Below the pieces are notes generated by a model. It saw only the letters and a program-made list of their open reading frames with translations, did no database searches and was not told where the DNA came from. A DNA stretch of 64,000 bases from Thermoplasmata archaeon (GTDB lineage Archaea; Thermoplasmatota; Thermoplasmata; Methanomassiliicoccales; Methanomethylophilaceae). The stretch lies in NCBI GenBank assembly GCA_015063125.1, contig SUTB01000001.1, positions 186,001 through 250,000 on the forward strand, in the 5' to 3' direction. This document shows positions 53,634 through 61,578 of this stretch, piece after piece. Within the stretch, counting starts at the first letter, position 1. Each line of letters starts with the position of its first letter. Position numbers and translations under genes: made by a program.

Positions 53634-53661
53634 TCCGCCACGGACGATGCACCGTGGCGGA
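53634..53661 (-). promoter_or_regulatory. Perfect 10-bp hairpin between Cys-rich small gene and radical SAM gene
   Basis: TCCGCCACGG - 8 bases - CCGTGGCGGA. It lies 13 bases after the small gene's stop (53675) and 10 bases before the enzyme's ATG. No T-run follows, so an mRNA processing or stability element, or partial attenuator, is likelier than a full terminator. It would let the small protein be made in excess over the enzyme. Confidence 0.65.
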
Positions 53662-53674
53662 GTTGAATGTAAAA

Positions 53675-53983
53675 TCAGAAGGGCCAATAGGGCCAGGCTC
53701 CGAAGAACCCGTCTGTCGCGTAACAGCAGCACGCCAGAAGAATGACGACGCTTCCGATGACACAGAGGTGCCATCCCCATGAGTTGCAGTATCCCTTGTC
53801 GCTGCAGCAGCAGTAGTCGCAGGGTGAGAGCTCGCTGTGCTCTGCATCGGCTCCCTTGTCGAAGCGCTCTGCGTGCTCGTTGTCCTGAGGAAGTCCCTCC
53901 ATGGAGAATGCGATGAATGCATTGGGGGACTGGTTCTCGTACATTGCTGTCAGTTTGTCGATGGATTCTGCATCGTAGGACAT
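53675..53983 (-). CDS. Cys- and aromatic-rich small protein, candidate RiPP precursor
   Basis: 102 residues. The first 50 or so are acidic and soluble with no cysteine, like a leader. All nine cysteines are in the second half: Cys55, 58-60, 66, 74 and 85-87. A short hydrophobic run (73-84, CVIGSVVILLA) lies between the cysteine groups, and the end is rich in aromatics and prolines (FFGAWPYWPF). It lies 51 bases upstream of a radical SAM/SPASM gene on the same strand. ATG 53983 has AGGTGA five bases before it; the GTG at 53992 lies in that site. Alternative: a tail-anchored metal-binding membrane protein. Not recognised as a known family. Confidence 0.65.
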   Translation of the reverse strand: MSYDAESIDKLTAMYENQSPNAFIAFSMEGLPQDNEHAERFDKGADAEHSELSPCDYCCCSDKGYCNSWGWHLCVIGSVVILLACCCYATDGFFGAWPYWPF

Positions 53984-53988
53984 GAAAT

Positions 53989-54042
53989 TCACCTTATCAG
54001 TGGGGTTCTGATAGGTTGGCTAAGAAGTTGCCACTATATAAT
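53989..54042 (-). promoter_or_regulatory. Promoter and leader hairpin of the Cys-rich small gene
   Basis: TATA box ATTATATA (54035-54042) predicts a transcript start near 54013. The leader of about 30 bases folds as TATCAG - AACCCCA - CTGATA (53995-54013), directly followed by the AGGTGA ribosome site (53989-53994). The hairpin borders the ribosome site and could influence translation. Confidence 0.45.
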
Positions 54043-54126
54043 TATTGATGGGTGGCTGACATCCAGCGAACCAATCTGGAATGGCCTCTGGGCTAAATCT
54101 TTATCATTTGTCATCGATGGTCGTAT

Positions 54127-55038
54127 ATGCTCGGGTACACCCTGCCTTACTACAACAGGCTCTCCCCTGCGGACAACAAGATCTACCGCAGGTACTACTG
54201 CGAGGGCTGCCACCAGTTGAAGGCAGGTTTCGGTGTCACGAGCACGCTGACCGTCAATTACGACATGACGTTCAACACAATTCTCCTCAACGGGATTGCC
54301 GGGGACGTATTGAATTTCGAAGGTACGAGGAAGAGGATCTGCGTGCTAGATAAGCCGAAAGCCGATTCCGATCTCATGAGGGCGATGGCCGCGTACACGC
54401 TGATTCTCACCAAATGGGAGCTTCACGACGATGATACCGACAAACCCTCGATGAAATCGAAGCTCGCCTCCACTGCTCTGGGGAAGGGAATCTCCAAGGC
54501 GGTATCCATGTACCCCGAGTACGACCGTATGGTCGGAGTGGGGTTCGAGAACCTCCACAAGTTGGAAACGGAGGGCAGCAAGGATGCAGTCCTCATGGGA
54601 AGGACCTTCGGAGAAGGTCTCATCGGTGCTCTCAGGGACATAGCCGGGGAGCATGCCAGCGATGATCTCGACAACGTCTTCAGGCAATTGAGCACCGTCG
54701 TGTACCTGATGGACTGCATAGACGATCTGGACGAGGATTTCATGGAAGGCACCTACAACCCCCTTCTTCCGGAATCCGGTTTCAAGAACGCTGCGGATTT
54801 CAGGATGAAGAAGGTCTACGACCTCACGGCCATGCTGAATTCCGAGATCGGATCCCTGCAGGAATCGTATTCAAGGGTCCGCCCTCAGCTCCGTGCCGGA
54901 ACTGGCATTTGCGACAACATCGTCTACTTCGGGATCCCAGACTCGGCAAAGAAGGTCATGATGGGCAGTTCGACTGCCAAGACCAGTGTCAAGAATGTCC
55001 TGTCCAATCGCAGGCAGAGGATGTCAGAGGGAACCTGA
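54127..55038 (+). CDS. DUF5685-like helical protein
   Basis: 303 residues, mainly helical. The N-terminus (MLGYTLPYYNRLSPADNKIYRRYYCEGCHQL..., YDMTFNTILLNG) matches the plan of DUF5685 proteins known from Firmicutes and Actinobacteria: a short start, an early CxxC pair and a TxxYD strand. An acidic DCIDDLDEDFMEG motif at about residue 200 is also typical. The function of the family is not established. Leaderless start likely (TTTATC box near 54099). Divergent from the Cys-rich/radical SAM pair, so possibly co-regulated; a role in that system is unproven. Confidence 0.6.
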   Translation: MLGYTLPYYNRLSPADNKIYRRYYCEGCHQLKAGFGVTSTLTVNYDMTFNTILLNGIAGDVLNFEGTRKRICVLDKPKADSDLMRAMAAYTLILTKWELHDDDTDKPSMKSKLASTALGKGISKAVSMYPEYDRMVGVGFENLHKLETEGSKDAVLMGRTFGEGLIGALRDIAGEHASDDLDNVFRQLSTVVYLMDCIDDLDEDFMEGTYNPLLPESGFKNAADFRMKKVYDLTAMLNSEIGSLQESYSRVRPQLRAGTGICDNIVYFGIPDSAKKVMMGSSTAKTSVKNVLSNRRQRMSEGT

Positions 55039-55260
55039 GGGATCGTATTCGGTGCAGACGTCCAGTTCGTACTTCTCCTCGCCGGTGCGGGAGCATACGC
55101 CTTTGGAGAAGAATCCGCAGTTCTCGCAGCAGCCGGGGCGGTACCTGTCACAGGTGGATTCTGGTGCCGTGTTCTTCACATTGACTACGCAGATCCACAT
55201 ACCGTCCTTGTGATTGCAGAACCTGCAGGTCTTGCATTTGCGGTACGCCTCGTTGGTCAT
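55024..55260 (-). CDS. Cysteine-rich mini-protein with two similar metal-binding-type halves
   Basis: 78 residues with 11 cysteines. Each half follows the same plan, C-x2-C ... C ... C-x2-(Y)-x-P: first CKTCRFC ... WIC ... STCDRYRP, then CENCGFF ... GVC ... DVCTEYDP. This indicates internal duplication and a Zn- or Fe-binding fold. No signal peptide. Not recognised. Convergent with the DUF5685-like gene, overlapping its last five codons. Confidence 0.65.
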   Translation of the reverse strand: MTNEAYRKCKTCRFCNHKDGMWICVVNVKNTAPESTCDRYRPGCCENCGFFSKGVCSRTGEEKYELDVCTEYDPSGSL

Positions 55261-55300
55261 GGTTCAGAATATATGTAGGTAGGACTTATCCTTTGGCATC

Positions 55301-55843
55301 ATGAGCGATGTTTCCGATGCCATCGAGCAGGACCTGCGCAGCCTGGATGAGATCCTCAAGGAGCTGAACAAGGAGGCCTTGAAGCACAAGACCGAGAGGG
55401 ACAAGTTCCATCAGCAGGCCGATGTCCTGGCCGAGAAGAGGGACAAGCTCCAAGAGAGGGCCAGGAGGCTTTCCGCCGAAGCTAGGTCGTACAAGGACCA
55501 GAGGGATGATATGAATCTCTCCGCGTCGGAGGCCAGGCAGAAGCGCGACGAATGGAACGACAAGGCTAGGATGATGCGTGAGCGCGGCGGTTTGGGGGAT
55601 ATCAACGGCGCGAAGCAGATGGCCGACACCTATCATCAGAAGATGGTGAAGTACAACACCAGCGGCCAGACCCTACATGAGAAGATGCACTCGCTCTATG
55701 AGGAAGCGGACAAGCTCAGGGAGCAGGCGCAGGTCTGCCACAATCAGTTCCTGGACTGCAAGAAGGCCGCTGATGCAGAGCACGAGAAGTACATCCAAGT
55801 CGTGAAAAGGATAAACAGCGTGAAGGACAACCTTCCCGACTGA
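55301..55843 (+). CDS. Archaeal coiled-coil protein
   Basis: 180 residues, almost wholly heptad-patterned coiled coil (LDEILKELNKEALKHKTERD..., ADVLAEKRDKLQERARRL), highly charged, one short break near 95-105 (RGGLGDINGAKQMAD). It resembles the widespread archaeal cytoplasmic coiled-coil proteins of unknown function. Ends immediately before the convergent hydrolase homologue. Confidence 0.75.
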   Translation: MSDVSDAIEQDLRSLDEILKELNKEALKHKTERDKFHQQADVLAEKRDKLQERARRLSAEARSYKDQRDDMNLSASEARQKRDEWNDKARMMRERGGLGDINGAKQMADTYHQKMVKYNTSGQTLHEKMHSLYEEADKLREQAQVCHNQFLDCKKAADAEHEKYIQVVKRINSVKDNLPD

Positions 55844-56353
55844 TCACATAACTTCTATCCCGAGACCTCTCATTATATCGCTGGCCTCGTCGGCCATAAG
55901 CGAGTCCCTGGACGCCACACAGTTCTGTCTGACGATTATCCTGGCGTTGGGATTGGAGGATCTGGCGATTATCGCATTTGCAATGATGTCCTTATCAGTC
56001 TCCACGCCACAGAGCTCGATCTCACCGTAATGTCTGAGCCTTCCGAAAAGCTCCTCGCATCCGGGAGTGTCCTTGCGGAGGATCTTCGCCTTAGAGACGT
56101 AGTTGTTCATCTTACCGAAAAGCTCCTGGCCAGCTGTTCCTCTGATACAGTGTTTGATCGGGTTCCTCTTGCCTTCAGGGGTCTGGAGGTAATCCTCGTT
56201 GAACATGTCCATGACGAAGTACACGTCCCCGCCGGCCTTGAGTGTCTCCTCGATCCTTTGGCAGATGTTGCCCTCTATCATCTGGGTGAACCTGGTGCTG
56301 AGGGGACCGACCACATAGTCGTTCTGATAATCGATGACGACCAATGCTCTCAT
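55844..56353 (-). CDS. Isochorismatase-fold protein lacking the catalytic cysteine
   Basis: 169 residues. Catalytic-type Asp8 in VVIDYQND and Lys94 in ILRKDTPGCEEL are in place. At the nucleophile position the usual G-x-x-T-x-x-C becomes G-V-E-T-D-K-D, so Asp122 replaces Cys; the nearest cysteine is Cys115, one residue before the glycine. The protein may be a non-hydrolytic binder or use another mechanism. ATG 56353 starts the fold; the frame is open 26 codons further without homology. Differs from the active-site-complete homologue at 6412. Confidence 0.7.
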   Translation of the reverse strand: MRALVVIDYQNDYVVGPLSTRFTQMIEGNICQRIEETLKAGGDVYFVMDMFNEDYLQTPEGKRNPIKHCIRGTAGQELFGKMNNYVSKAKILRKDTPGCEELFGRLRHYGEIELCGVETDKDIIANAIIARSSNPNARIIVRQNCVASRDSLMADEASDIMRGLGIEVM

Positions 56354-56576
56354 TGGACGACTGATGTGATTACATCTACAAATATGCTGGTTTGCGCGTG
56401 TGAAAGTACATGAGACCGCGCATCTAGTCATTGTCTGAAATCACATGGTCTAGACGGCTTTGACCAATGTATCCGTGTTCAGAAAACCCTTTTTAAAGTG
56501 TATTTATATTACATATCATTGCGGATGGATCGAATTGACATTTTTTGATGTCCCCGATAGGATGCGTGCCTGAGAT
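56354..56576. promoter_or_regulatory. Divergent intergenic region before CNNM/CorC gene
   Basis: About 220 bases without a gene. A GTATTTATATTAC box (56500-56512) is a clear plus-strand TATA element and would give the CNNM/CorC message a leader of about 45 bases, longer than most neighbours. A CATATTTGTAG box near 56384 serves the minus-strand gene. Confidence 0.45.
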
Positions 56577-57863
56577 ATGGACACGGTAGTCATACTGTAC
56601 AGTCTAGCGATCGTAGTGCTGATTGCGGTATCTGCGTTCTTCTCGATGTCCGAGACCGCTTTCACAAGCGTCAATGACATCAAGCTGAAGAAGATGGCCA
56701 ATGACGGTAACAAGAAGGCCCAGAGGACCCTAAACATCCTCGAAACATACGACAAGTTCCTGACAACCATCCTGATCGGTAACAATCTGGTGAACATCGC
56801 CGGAACATCCATTGCGACAACCATGTTCGCATTGCTTTTGGGAGCGAAGACCGGAGCGATCGCATCAACCGTGGTCATGACTCTGCTCTTGCTGATATTC
56901 GGTGAGATCACTCCCAAATCGTTCGCCAAGAAGCATCCTGAAAAGACATGCATGGCAGTATGCACTGTGATCCATTGGATAATCATCCTCTTCTCGCCGC
57001 TGTCATGGCTGTTCCTGAAACTGACCAATCTTGTCGGCAGTTCCAACGATCAGCTCATTACCGAGGACGAGCTGGAGGTCATGATCGACGAGATCCAATC
57101 CGACGGTGTACTGGAGAAGAGCGAGAGCGAGCTGATCAAGAACGCCATGAGGCTTGACGACATAGCCGTCTCGGAGGTCTACGTGCACCGCGTGGACATA
57201 GTCGCCATCGAGGTGGATGAGCCGATCGAGGAGCTGGGGAAGAAGTTCGTGACGTCCGGATTCTCTAGGATACCCGTTTACGACGACACCATAGACAACA
57301 TAATCGGAGTGGTCTATTCCAAGACCTACTTCACCAATTCAGCATTGGGTGTGAGGTTCTCGATTCGCGATATCCTGATGCCTGTGAAGTACATCCCTGA
57401 GACCGTTACCGTAGCTAGCGCACTGAATGAGATGCAGAGGTCCAAGATCCATATGGCCGTGATTTTAGATTCATACGGAGGGACCAGGGGCATCATCACG
57501 CTGGAGGATCTAATCGAAGAACTGGTAGGTGAGATCTGGGATGAGAGCGACGCTGTCCAGCAGGATGTCAGCGCTGCAGAGGGCGGACGTTACATCGTGA
57601 AAGGCATGGCCGACATCGATGATGTCATGGACAAGGTCGGGATCTTCATCGACCGTGAGGATTACGACGAGCCTTCCATGGCCGGATTCATCATGTACAA
57701 GCTCCAGAGAGCGCCAACCAAAGGTGACGTAGTCGAACTGGATAACGCTACAATAACAGTTACCAGCGTCAAGGGACACCGCGTGCTGGAATGCGCATTG
57801 GTGGTCAAGAACGAGCCGATGGAGGAGACCGGATTGCCTGAAGGAACTCCTCTAGAACCTTGA
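56577..57863 (+). CDS. CNNM/CorC-type transporter (DUF21, CBS pair, CorC_HlyC)
   Basis: 428 residues. DUF21 membrane domain with about four helices and the SMSETAFTSVNDIKLKKMA motif, the GEITPKSFAK segment, two CBS domains (about 215-335), and a C-terminal CorC_HlyC domain (YIVKGMADIDDV...). The family exports or regulates Mg2+ or Co2+. The final 19 or so residues overlap the convergent RNA-binding gene. Confidence 0.88.
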   Translation: MDTVVILYSLAIVVLIAVSAFFSMSETAFTSVNDIKLKKMANDGNKKAQRTLNILETYDKFLTTILIGNNLVNIAGTSIATTMFALLLGAKTGAIASTVVMTLLLLIFGEITPKSFAKKHPEKTCMAVCTVIHWIIILFSPLSWLFLKLTNLVGSSNDQLITEDELEVMIDEIQSDGVLEKSESELIKNAMRLDDIAVSEVYVHRVDIVAIEVDEPIEELGKKFVTSGFSRIPVYDDTIDNIIGVVYSKTYFTNSALGVRFSIRDILMPVKYIPETVTVASALNEMQRSKIHMAVILDSYGGTRGIITLEDLIEELVGEIWDESDAVQQDVSAAEGGRYIVKGMADIDDVMDKVGIFIDREDYDEPSMAGFIMYKLQRAPTKGDVVELDNATITVTSVKGHRVLECALVVKNEPMEETGLPEGTPLEP

Positions 57864-58260
57864 CGGCCACATCCTTTCTTGCCGGATGCGCCTGCACCTT
57901 GCCGAATATCGAAATCACGTCGCCGTGATGGGCGACCTCATAGATGCCCTGAACGGCCTTCTGCTTGTCCAAGCGCAGGTAGAACATGTCATCCTCATCG
58001 ACACGGTTGTCGATGTCATCGAGGATGTAATCCAGGACATCGTCGCCGAGCTTAGAGAACAGGTCAGTGAACTCTCTCTGCTTCGTTATGCGGGTCTCCA
58101 GGATCATCATGGTGTTCCCGTGCTCGCTCTCGGTGATCTCCTCTTCGAACTCTATGTCCCCGAGGAGCTCCTTCAGCGTATCCTCGATGAGGTCCTGTCT
58201 CTCGGTGGCGTAGCAGAATGTCTGGACCCTTACCCAATGGAATGTGACCTGCAAGCTCAT
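57805..58260 (-). CDS. Archaeal RNA-binding protein, COG1325 (exosome-associated family)
   Basis: 151 residues. VTFHWVRVQTFCYATERQDLIEDTL, EHGNTMMILETRI and DDMFYLRLDKQKAVQG match the COG1325 pattern, earlier called a predicted exosome subunit. RNA binding is the likely role. The 3' 59 bases overlap the CNNM/CorC gene. Start overlaps the upstream PH-domain gene as ATGA. Confidence 0.75.
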   Translation of the reverse strand: MSLQVTFHWVRVQTFCYATERQDLIEDTLKELLGDIEFEEEITESEHGNTMMILETRITKQREFTDLFSKLGDDVLDYILDDIDNRVDEDDMFYLRLDKQKAVQGIYEVAHHGDVISIFGKVQAHPARKDVAVKVLEEFLQAIRSPPSARS

Positions 58261-58724
58261 TCCTCCTTGGGAAGGAGAGCCGCGATGGCCTCAGGATCCT
58301 TTGTGGACATGTAGTACACCCTCTTGCCGGTGACCTTCAGTCCGATGCCAAGGTCTTCCCCTACGGCGGAGAATGTCCTGTACCTCACACCTTTCAGGTT
58401 CCAAGCCGAGTAGTTCTTGATGAGGTTCAGCTCACCGGTTCTGGTATCGATGATCTCCGGAACGGGGATCACGGTCTTCGATACAATGTACCAAATCTCC
58501 ACCCTGTCCTCGTAGACCGAGATGTTGTACTTCATGGCAAAGATCAGAACCGAGGCTATAGCGGTGATGATTCCGAATCCGTAGACCGCTAGCATCGGGA
58601 TCCCGTCGTAGTAAGTCATTTTGGTAACCAGGAACGACAACCATGTGATAATCAGGACCGCTACCAGCATTATAGCTAGGTTCTTGGGTAAAAGCATGCG
58701 GGATTCCTGATAGGCTGGCTCCAT
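58257..58724 (-). CDS. Membrane protein with bacterial-PH-like domain
   Basis: 155 residues. Two hydrophobic helices (about 10-55) are followed by a beta-rich domain (YNISVYEDRVEIWYIVSKTVIPVPEI ... VTGKRVYYMSTKDPEAI) of the bPH/DUF304 type. Function unknown. ATG 58724 sits at leaderless distance from a GATTTATATTC box (58743-58753). Coupled to the RNA-binding gene downstream. Confidence 0.65.
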   Translation of the reverse strand: MEPAYQESRMLLPKNLAIMLVAVLIITWLSFLVTKMTYYDGIPMLAVYGFGIITAIASVLIFAMKYNISVYEDRVEIWYIVSKTVIPVPEIIDTRTGELNLIKNYSAWNLKGVRYRTFSAVGEDLGIGLKVTGKRVYYMSTKDPEAIAALLPKEE

Positions 58725-58817
58725 GCCAGGCCATCTATTTCTGAATATAAATCGGTTCCCTGGCCGTCGGACCATTACCCAAACTTTATATGTGACCTAT
58801 CTATCCTGGGGTATGTT

Positions 58818-58892
58818 GGTCCCGTAGCTTAGCACGGTTTGAGCGTCCGGCTGATAACCGGAAGGTCCTGAGTTCAAATCTCAGCGGGACCA
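58818..58892 (+). tRNA. tRNA-Ile (anticodon GAT)
   Basis: Acceptor GGTCCCG/CGGGACC, anticodon loop CTGATAA in stem TCCGG/CCGGA, T-arm CTGAGTTCAAATCTCAG, discriminator A. CCA not encoded (CTC follows). A CTTTATATG box lies about 27 bases upstream. Confidence 0.95.
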
Positions 58893-58940
58893 CTCATCTT
58901 TTCTACAATTCACAATCCGATGGACGGAGTCTTTCCGTCA

Positions 58941-58968
58941 GAAAAGGAAAGGGTCCCTTGCGGGACCC
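58941..58968 (-). terminator. Hairpin-T terminator of the zinc-ribbon gene
   Basis: On the minus strand GGGTCCC - GCAA - GGGACCC, followed by TTTCCTTTTC. It lies six bases after the stop of the minus-strand gene at 58975. Confidence 0.7.
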
Positions 58969-58974
58969 AAGGTT

Positions 58975-60249
58975 TCAATCGTTGCTTATACGCCTTGAGG
59001 ACAGTTCCTTATGATCGAACTCGTCGGTGCTTATCCTGATTTTCATGCTGCCGCTGCGGTAGTAGTTCGAAGCGCCGTGCTGGAAGCTGACCGTTCTCAA
59101 CGACCCTTTGAAGTGAGAGTAGAAAACAGCTGCTGCGATTCCGCCGACTATAAGTCCGAAGATCGCACCGCCTACGAAGTCGTCGGCCATGAGGCCCAAT
59201 GCCAAGGTGCCAAGGACGAATATCGCAGCGAAGATCCCCGCGGTGGCACCGCCGAGTTTCAGCATGTCCGCCGGCAGATTTCCTACCATCTTGCCTGTCT
59301 GGCCGTTCATGGCGAATATGAATTTCCTGCCTTCCCAATCCGTGTTCATGAGCCAAACTGGGTAGAGTACATAATCCACCGTGGAGCTCTTTGCGGAGAT
59401 CTCCACGTTACGGGTCTTCACCTGATCGTAGCCGTTGACTGTCGTCCTGAACTGGTCGGATGTGCCCTCCTGCAGTCTCTTCCTTACCCTGGGGCGGACG
59501 GTATCCTGGTCGAGGTCGTATTTGTCCGCGACGTATCCTGAGAGGTATGCGGTCGTGAAATCCTCGGCCTTACCGAAATCGAACGGTTCGATGGATTCCA
59601 TCAGGTCATCGGGCATTTTGGAGGAACCATCGGCCGGAACATGGTCGAATGACAATTCTCCAGCTCTCCTGACGTTGTAGTACTTCCTCTCGGTGTACTC
59701 GGTGTTCCCGGAGGTCCAGGTGCGCTCGTTGACGCATTCGTACATCACGTCGCCGTCAAGGTCGGCGTTGTACACCCAGAACGGGACATACAGCCCTTTG
59801 ATCTCCTCCAGCTTGTTGTTGAGGAGGAACTTCTTGGGGACGAACCTCTTACCTCCGCAATGCTCCTCCAGCCCGGCCAGGGCTCTCTCCTTGGTCATCT
59901 GGAAGGGTATGACCTTATCGGGCTTCAGGACACCGCTGAGGCGCCCTTTCAGCATGACGGCGTTCCCGCAATACGGGCACAGGGTGGCGGATGTGTTCTC
60001 ATCCGAATAGATGTTCCCTCCGCACGATTCGCATTGATACTCCGAGATACCGTAAAGCTCGGCATCCTTCCATTCGATACCCCCGTTGTCTGCCAATTCG
60101 AAATCCGCTGTCAGATCCCCGTCATTGGATGCGACTTCAGACACATCGAACTCGCTGTCGCAGTACGGGCATTTGACCCTTTGGGATCTGATATCGAACT
60201 CTAGGGTCGCTCCGCAGCTCGGGCATTTATGGTTGATCACTTCTGACAT
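58975..60249 (-). CDS. TFIIB-type zinc-ribbon membrane protein
   Basis: 424 residues. Two zinc ribbons at the N-terminus: CPSCG...CPYCD (about 9-31) and CESCG...CPYCG (about 73-95). A middle beta-rich domain (GLYVPFWVYNADLDGDVMYE) and two hydrophobic helices about 335-375 precede a short C-tail. Such proteins are often mislabelled as helicases; no helicase motif is present. Function unknown, probably membrane-associated. Confidence 0.7.
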   Translation of the reverse strand: MSEVINHKCPSCGATLEFDIRSQRVKCPYCDSEFDVSEVASNDGDLTADFELADNGGIEWKDAELYGISEYQCESCGGNIYSDENTSATLCPYCGNAVMLKGRLSGVLKPDKVIPFQMTKERALAGLEEHCGGKRFVPKKFLLNNKLEEIKGLYVPFWVYNADLDGDVMYECVNERTWTSGNTEYTERKYYNVRRAGELSFDHVPADGSSKMPDDLMESIEPFDFGKAEDFTTAYLSGYVADKYDLDQDTVRPRVRKRLQEGTSDQFRTTVNGYDQVKTRNVEISAKSSTVDYVLYPVWLMNTDWEGRKFIFAMNGQTGKMVGNLPADMLKLGGATAGIFAAIFVLGTLALGLMADDFVGGAIFGLIVGGIAAAVFYSHFKGSLRTVSFQHGASNYYRSGSMKIRISTDEFDHKELSSRRISND

Positions 60250-60358
60250 AGCATCGCCTGTCCAGTGTCCTCTGTATCGTGTACTTGCAATAAAACTGAT
60301 TGTCCAATCATTAGTTTTTTCTATCAGTAGGACTAGCCAAATCTGAGGCGTTTGTGAG

Positions 60359-60769
60359 ATGGATATGAAGTTAATAGCTGGGATATCGGTCCTGGCGGTG
60401 GTTCTGGTCCTGTTCGGGACATTCTATCCTAGTACAGCGGACTCGCAGGGTGATGACATGGATTTCACAATGCTGGAGGGATCCGGGGACAAGACCGTCA
60501 AGGTTGGAGAGGAGTTCACCGTCGGATTGCGCGGAAACGTGACCACCGGGTACGATTGGGTACTGGTCTCTGATGGAGGCATCGCTTTGGTAGACGACCT
60601 GTATCGTGTGGACGATCCAGGCAACCCTCCGAGGGTGGGGGTCGGCGGAATCCATTATTTCACTCTGAAGGCGGAGAAAGCAGGAACCTATGAGGTCGAT
60701 TTTGATTACCAGCGCGTCTGGATGGGGTCAGAAGGCAACACCGTGACCCTTAAGATCACGGCGGAATGA
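60359..60769 (+). CDS. Chagasin-family cysteine-protease inhibitor (I42)
   Basis: 136 residues: an N-terminal hydrophobic anchor or signal (LIAGISVLAVVLVLFG), then an Ig-like chagasin domain with its three inhibitory loops visible: NVTTGYDW (60-67, loop 1), GVGG (94-97, loop 2) and RVW (119-121, loop 3). It would inhibit papain-like cysteine proteases outside the cell. Convergent with the corrinoid importer genes. Preceded by an AT-rich stretch; no clear TATA chosen. Confidence 0.83.
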   Translation: MDMKLIAGISVLAVVLVLFGTFYPSTADSQGDDMDFTMLEGSGDKTVKVGEEFTVGLRGNVTTGYDWVLVSDGGIALVDDLYRVDDPGNPPRVGVGGIHYFTLKAEKAGTYEVDFDYQRVWMGSEGNTVTLKITAE

Positions 60770-60771
60770 GT

Positions 60772-61578
60772 TTACTGTATGTTCATGGTGGAACCTGTCG
60801 GAAGGATGTAGAGTGTGTCGTTGCACTCCACAAGCTCAACCTCAATGCCGAAAACCTCCCTGATGGATTCTTTAGTAACTACATCCTTGGCGAGGCCGCA
60901 GTCAAGGATCTTCCCCTTTGAGAGAAGCATTATGCGGTCGCAGAATCTGGTCAGCAGATTGATGTCGTGAGATGCTATCAGCACGGTCAATCCAGTTCTT
61001 CTGGTAAGGTCCTTGAGGATTTCCATAACCTGGACCTTGTATTTGATGTCAAGGTGTGCACTTGGTTCATCAACCAACATCAGCTTCGGAGTCTGGACGA
61101 CCCCCTTTGCTAGCAGAACACGTGCTCTTTCTCCGCTGCTCAGTTCATGGAGTCTTCTCTCAGAGTATTTAGTGATGCCGAGGTCCCACATGGCCTTGTC
61201 GACTATCGCCTCATCCTCATCGCTTTCCCACCATAGAGAGTTGATGAAGGGCGTGCGTCCAAGGGATACGAAATCCCTTACCGTTAGTGCGAAGTCCAAG
61301 GGGGTGTCCGCAGGGACCGTCGTGCAGATCTTGGCGATGTCTTCCATGGTCATTGAAAGGATATCGTCACCATCTATGTTCACCGAACCGTTATTGATCT
61401 TCATGACCTTGTTGATACAGCGCATCAGTGTGGTCTTACCCGATCCGTTGGGTCCCATCAAAGCCACGAATTCACCTGGCTTGATAAGCATCTCAATGCA
61501 TTTTAGAGTCTCCTCATCGGTGTAACTGAACGCCAGGTCTTTTACATCCAACATCGGTTTCTCATCGTCACATGGCAT
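60772..61578 (-). CDS. btuD: ABC importer ATPase, BtuD/FecE type
   Basis: 268 residues. Walker A GPNGSGKTT, signature LSSGERARV, Walker B LMLVDEPSAHLD, H-loop ASHD. Class of cobalamin and Fe-siderophore importers. Last of a btuF-btuC-btuD run, overlapping btuC by 11 bases. Corrinoid rather than siderophore is inferred from the promoter element shared with cobN. Confidence 0.88.
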   Translation of the reverse strand: MPCDDEKPMLDVKDLAFSYTDEETLKCIEMLIKPGEFVALMGPNGSGKTTLMRCINKVMKINNGSVNIDGDDILSMTMEDIAKICTTVPADTPLDFALTVRDFVSLGRTPFINSLWWESDEDEAIVDKAMWDLGITKYSERRLHELSSGERARVLLAKGVVQTPKLMLVDEPSAHLDIKYKVQVMEILKDLTRRTGLTVLIASHDINLLTRFCDRIMLLSKGKILDCGLAKDVVTKESIREVFGIEVELVECNDTLYILPTGSTMNIQ

